Program-made: the position numbers and the translations under genes
Shown: one piece after another, positions 13,504 through 15,992 of the stretch
How the letters are laid out: each line of letters opens with the position of its first letter
Numbering within the stretch: the stretch's first letter is position 1
From: DASSWG01 sp041689995
GTDB lineage: Bacteria > Bacteroidota > Bacteroidia > Flavobacteriales > Flavobacteriaceae
Assembly: GCA_041689995.1 (NCBI GenBank)
Contig: JBDNFD010000115.1
Span: forward strand, 1-15,992
Direction of reading: 5' to 3'
Length of the DNA: 15,992 nucleotides
The notes under the pieces: model-generated
The model's input: the letters and a program-made list of their open reading frames with translations, nothing else
Database searches by the model: none
What the model was told of the DNA's origin: nothing

Positions 13504-13536
13504 AGACCTAACAGGTTTTTGAAACCTGTTAGGTCT
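13504..13536. terminator. Perfect 15-bp hairpin; terminator and/or dispersed repeat
   Basis: AGACCTAACAGGTTT pairs perfectly with AAACCTGTTAGGTCT across a three-base loop. It lies 33 bases past the slipin stop and is followed on the minus strand by CTTTTGG, so it can terminate the nfeD-slipin message. From memory, this same palindrome is widespread in flavobacterial intergenic regions, so it may also be a dispersed repeat. The IS right end is three bases away. Confidence 0.75.
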
Positions 13537-13569
13537 GAGCGGTGATGATGAGCTAAAAGATTAAACCTT

Positions 13570-14385
13570 CTAATCCTTATCTTTCTTTATATCCTGATTC
13601 TTTTGACTCGTCAACTGCTTAATCACCTCAGGGCTCTTCGCCATATTTTCCATAAAAGGTTTAAAGAGGTCAATAGGGATAGGGAAAAGTGTGGTAGAAT
13701 TATTTTCGGCTGCAATTTCGGTTAAGGTTTGCAGATAACGAAGTGTCAACGCACTCGGTTGTCTCGAAAGCACTTCAGCGGCATCCGTTAATTTTTGAGA
13801 AGCCTGAAACTCTCCTTCGGCGGCAATTACTTTTGCCCTTCTGTCTCTTTCAGCCTCGGCTTGTCTGGCCATTGCTCGTTGCATTTCCTGTGGCAAATCG
13901 ACTTGTTTAATTTCTACAGTCGAAACCTTAACGCCCCAAGGATCGGTATGCGCATCGATAATTTCCTGCAACTGCAGATTCAGTTTATCGCGTTGAGAAA
14001 GAATTTCATCTAATTCAGATTGTCCCAGGACACTACGAAGAATCGTTTGGGAAAGTTGTGAGGTGGCATAAAAATAATCTTCCACCTCAATAGTCGCTTT
14101 TTCAGCATTAACTACCCGAAAATAGACAACTGCATTTACTTTCAAGGTAACGTTATCCAATGAAATAATATCTTGGGTTGGCACATCGTGGACAATAGTT
14201 CGAAGTGTTACTTTTTTCATTTTATCAATAAAAGGAATAAGGATAATAAGTCCCGGTCCTTTGCTTCCTCCTTGGGTAACTCTTCCCAAACGGAATACAA
14301 CAGCACGTTCATATTCTTTTAGAATTTTTATTGAACTGAGTAAAATGAGGACAACGAAAAAGATTAATACATAAATTGGGATCAT
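13570..14385 (-). CDS. Slipin (stomatin/SPFH-domain membrane protein)
   Basis: A 271-residue prokaryotic stomatin. It has one N-terminal membrane hairpin (residues about 2-20, IPIYVLIFFVVLILLSSIK), then the SPFH domain starting with KEYERAVVFRLGRVTQGGSKGPGLIILIPFIDKM, with the family signatures VPTQDIISLDNVTLKVNAVVYFRV and DPWGVKVSTVEIKQVDLP. The coiled-coil MQRAMARQAEAERDRRAKVIAAEGE is nearly invariant in slipins. Length and start match the family. It is the second gene of a two-gene unit, 12 bases after nfeD. In archaeal and bacterial homologues NfeD-type proteases cleave the slipin C-terminus, whose hydrophobic cleavage-site region would be near TTLFPIPIDLF here. It scaffolds membrane microdomains. 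Confidence 0.92.
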   Translation of the reverse strand: MIPIYVLIFFVVLILLSSIKILKEYERAVVFRLGRVTQGGSKGPGLIILIPFIDKMKKVTLRTIVHDVPTQDIISLDNVTLKVNAVVYFRVVNAEKATIEVEDYFYATSQLSQTILRSVLGQSELDEILSQRDKLNLQLQEIIDAHTDPWGVKVSTVEIKQVDLPQEMQRAMARQAEAERDRRAKVIAAEGEFQASQKLTDAAEVLSRQPSALTLRYLQTLTEIAAENNSTTLFPIPIDLFKPFMENMAKSPEVIKQLTSQKNQDIKKDKD

Positions 14386-14397
14386 AATAATTGATTT

Positions 14398-15699
14398 TTA
14401 ATTAGTTGCTAAAGGTACGGCTTTAACGGTGAGTTTGAATTGATTAAACGCAACAACTTCTATTTCAGTTTTGGCAGCTATAGCTCCCTTATCAGCAATG
14501 GCATTCCAAAATTCCCCGTTTACTCTCACTCTTCCTTCGGGGGAAAGTGCTTCCATTGCAATACCTCTTAGGCCAACTAACGCTTCAATCCCCGTTTTCT
14601 GCTTACCAAATTGAGCTTTAATGCCAAAAAAGATAAGCAAAATGAAAAAAGCTGAAATTATCACAATAGAAGTTATAAGCACGGACCAAGAAATATAAAG
14701 CACATCGCCAGAAGCGGTTTCGTCAATTAAAAATATGGATCCCAGGAATAAACAAATTACACCGCCGATGGATAGTAAGGCATAGCTCTGAATTTTTATT
14801 TCCAACACGAAAAGGATAACGCCCACAACGATTAATGCCAGTCCGGTATAATCAATTGGCAAAACGGACATTCCGTAAGCGGCGAGTATCAAACAAACGA
14901 CACCGACAATGCCGGGAGCCAATCCGCCGGGATTACTAAATTCAAAAAATAAGCCCATCAAACCCATTATTAAAAACACGTACATCAAATTGGGGTTACT
15001 CAAGAAAGTTAGAAACTTCAACTTCTGTCCCATTTCTACGGTTTCAACTTCCACCGAAGCCGTGTGAAGGATTATTTCCTTTCCGGAATTTAACTGAACC
15101 GTCCGACCATCAATTTTGGTAAGCAATTCATTCAAATTATTAGCTTTCAATTCAATTATATTATTTGCTAATGCTTGTTCCGCTGAGAAGGAGCGGCTAT
15201 TGGTAACCATCTGCATAATCAATGTGGTGTCTTTCTTTCTGTGTTCGGCAATGGAACGAATGAAAGCTGCTGCATCTTCTGTCATTTTCGCATTCATAAT
15301 GGAATCTGGAACGCTGCCCAGCAAAACAGGATGAGACGCACCGATATTCGACCCGGGACTCATAGCCGTGATATTTGCAGCGAGTGCAATAAAAGCTCCG
15401 GCAGAACCAGCATGCGCGCCTGATGGTCCAACAAAAGAAATAACAGGAATGGGGGAATTCATTATTTCACCTACCATCTCCCTTGTAGCTTCCAATAAAC
15501 CTCCGGGCGTATTGATTTTCAGCATCACACAAACCGCATTTTCTTCGGCAGCTTTGTGAAGTCCGTTGTTAATATAGTCCGCTGTTGAATTATAAATAGG
15601 TCCGTCCAAGTTCAGGACAACTATCTTCTGTGCATGCACCAAGCTGCTAAACGTTAAGCTTAGGATTACAAAGAATGTTTTTAAAGGGAAATGCTTCAT
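14398..15699 (-). CDS. Long-form NfeD, membrane-bound ClpP-class serine protease
   Basis: A 433-residue protein with a signal peptide (residues 1-24, ending VHAQ). The ClpP-like protease domain (about 25-225) has NTPGG at 63-67, the nucleophile Ser99 in AGSAGAF and the general-base Lys138 in NAKMTEDAAAFIRS; these positions agree well with Ser97/Lys138 of the archaeal PH1510 protease. Four to five membrane segments (about 238-365) follow, then a soluble C-terminal OB-fold NfeD domain (about 375-430, LVGLRGIAMEALSPEGRVRVNGEFW). All catalytic residues are present. The ATG at 15699 is preferred over TTG at 15711 because it begins the signal peptide. It is co-transcribed with its slipin partner. 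Confidence 0.93.
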   Translation of the reverse strand: MKHFPLKTFFVILSLTFSSLVHAQKIVVLNLDGPIYNSTADYINNGLHKAAEENAVCVMLKINTPGGLLEATREMVGEIMNSPIPVISFVGPSGAHAGSAGAFIALAANITAMSPGSNIGASHPVLLGSVPDSIMNAKMTEDAAAFIRSIAEHRKKDTTLIMQMVTNSRSFSAEQALANNIIELKANNLNELLTKIDGRTVQLNSGKEIILHTASVEVETVEMGQKLKFLTFLSNPNLMYVFLIMGLMGLFFEFSNPGGLAPGIVGVVCLILAAYGMSVLPIDYTGLALIVVGVILFVLEIKIQSYALLSIGGVICLFLGSIFLIDETASGDVLYISWSVLITSIVIISAFFILLIFFGIKAQFGKQKTGIEALVGLRGIAMEALSPEGRVRVNGEFWNAIADKGAIAAKTEIEVVAFNQFKLTVKAVPLATN

Positions 15700-15724
15700 T
15701 TTAATTGTCAAAAGAAATTTCCTT

Positions 15725-15732
15725 TAAAGGTA
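15725..15732 (-). promoter_or_regulatory. Possible -7 box for the nfeD-slipin operon
   Basis: On the minus strand TACCTTTA matches TAnnTTTG at seven of eight positions and ends 25 bases before the nfeD ATG. No clear -33 element was found, so the call is tentative. Confidence 0.35.
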
Positions 15733-15808
15733 AACAATGTAATTCGGAATTTGGATGGATTTTGGTTTTAGTATAGAAAAATTTCTTTATTTCTAACCGT
15801 GCTATGAC

Positions 15809-15975
15809 GCCCTTTCAGGGCTTGATATAGATAGTTAGCCGGATGGGCTGCACCCATCCTTTCTGGTATGATGCCCTTTCAGGGCTGGATACATATATAG
15901 TTAGCCGGATGGGCTACACCCATCCTTCTGGTATGATGCCCTTTCAGGGCTGGGATGTAAAAGCCCTGAAAGGGT
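15809..15975. repeat. Tandem array of two alternating palindromes, period about 64 bp
   Basis: GCCCTTTCAGGGC occurs at 15809-15821, 15873-15885 and 15938-15950, and once inverted with one change at 15963-15975. Between them lie GGATGGGCTGCACCCATCC (15841-15859) and its variant with TAC in the loop (15907-15925). The order is strictly alternating, with spacings of 64 and 65 bases. This is a second REP-like family, unrelated in sequence to the copies A-E, and it may continue past the window end. Confidence 0.85.
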
Positions 15976-15992
15976 GATATACCTCAACATTC

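Noticed and set aside
12440..13508. Eight-base target-site duplication of the IS1595-family element
   Set aside because: The flanks ACTTTAAT and AAAAGACC do not match in any register tried, so no duplication is claimed.
15809..15992. Possible CRISPR array
   Set aside because: The repeats are short palindromes alternating with a second palindrome, and the intervening sequences are near-identical between units rather than unique spacers; no cas genes are present.

Overview
The window looks like a chromosomal segment from a member of the Bacteroidota, most likely a marine or environmental Flavobacteriaceae. It is AT-rich. Several gene starts are preceded by the Bacteroidota-type -7 box TAnnTTTG (best cases 5076-5083, 6285-6292, 3170-3177). 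The protein set also fits: an HU-HIG-type DNA-binding protein, paired HflK/HflC, NfeD with slipin, an IS1595-family element and a KilA-N protein of Bacteroidota type. No rRNA, tRNA or CRISPR array was seen.

Layout. 1-523: end of a membrane protein gene overlapping a small XRE regulator. 821-2784 (-): hflK-hflC. 3240-3665 (+): HU-like protein. 3861-5053 (-): HigB/HigA-type toxin-antitoxin pair followed by a HutD/Ves-family gene. 5300-11520: a mosaic of intact genes (TPR protein, MsbA-type ABC exporter, REP-associated tyrosine transposase, NAD(P)-binding SDR) separated by GC-rich palindromic repeats and gene wreckage: a dus 5' fragment, two KilA-N fragments in permuted order, and a PAP2 phosphatase 3' fragment. 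11537-12446: divergent pair of small regulator-like genes plus a 34-residue membrane peptide, resembling the control region of a mobile element. 12448-13500: complete IS1595-family insertion sequence. 13504-13536: perfect 15-bp hairpin. 13570-15699 (-): nfeD-slipin operon. 15809 to the end: tandem array of two alternating palindromes.

The most notable system is the RAYT gene at 8440-8997 with its repeats. Composite repeats of about 80 bp occur at five places between 5.5 and 11.5 kb, two of them immediately flanking the RAYT gene. Each is built from hairpin units with variant stems (CGAGCG/CGCTCG, CGGGCG/CGCCCG, GGGCC/GGCCC) joined to the same GCGCCAGC-type tail. The stem differences are compensatory, so the fold is conserved rather than the sequence. 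One copy has lost exactly one hairpin, and another abuts the broken end of a KilA-N gene. This is the architecture of a REP/BIME family with its cognate transposase.

The membrane-quality theme is also repeated: HflK, HflC and the slipin are three SPFH-domain proteins in two operons, and NfeD is the slipin's usual membrane protease partner.
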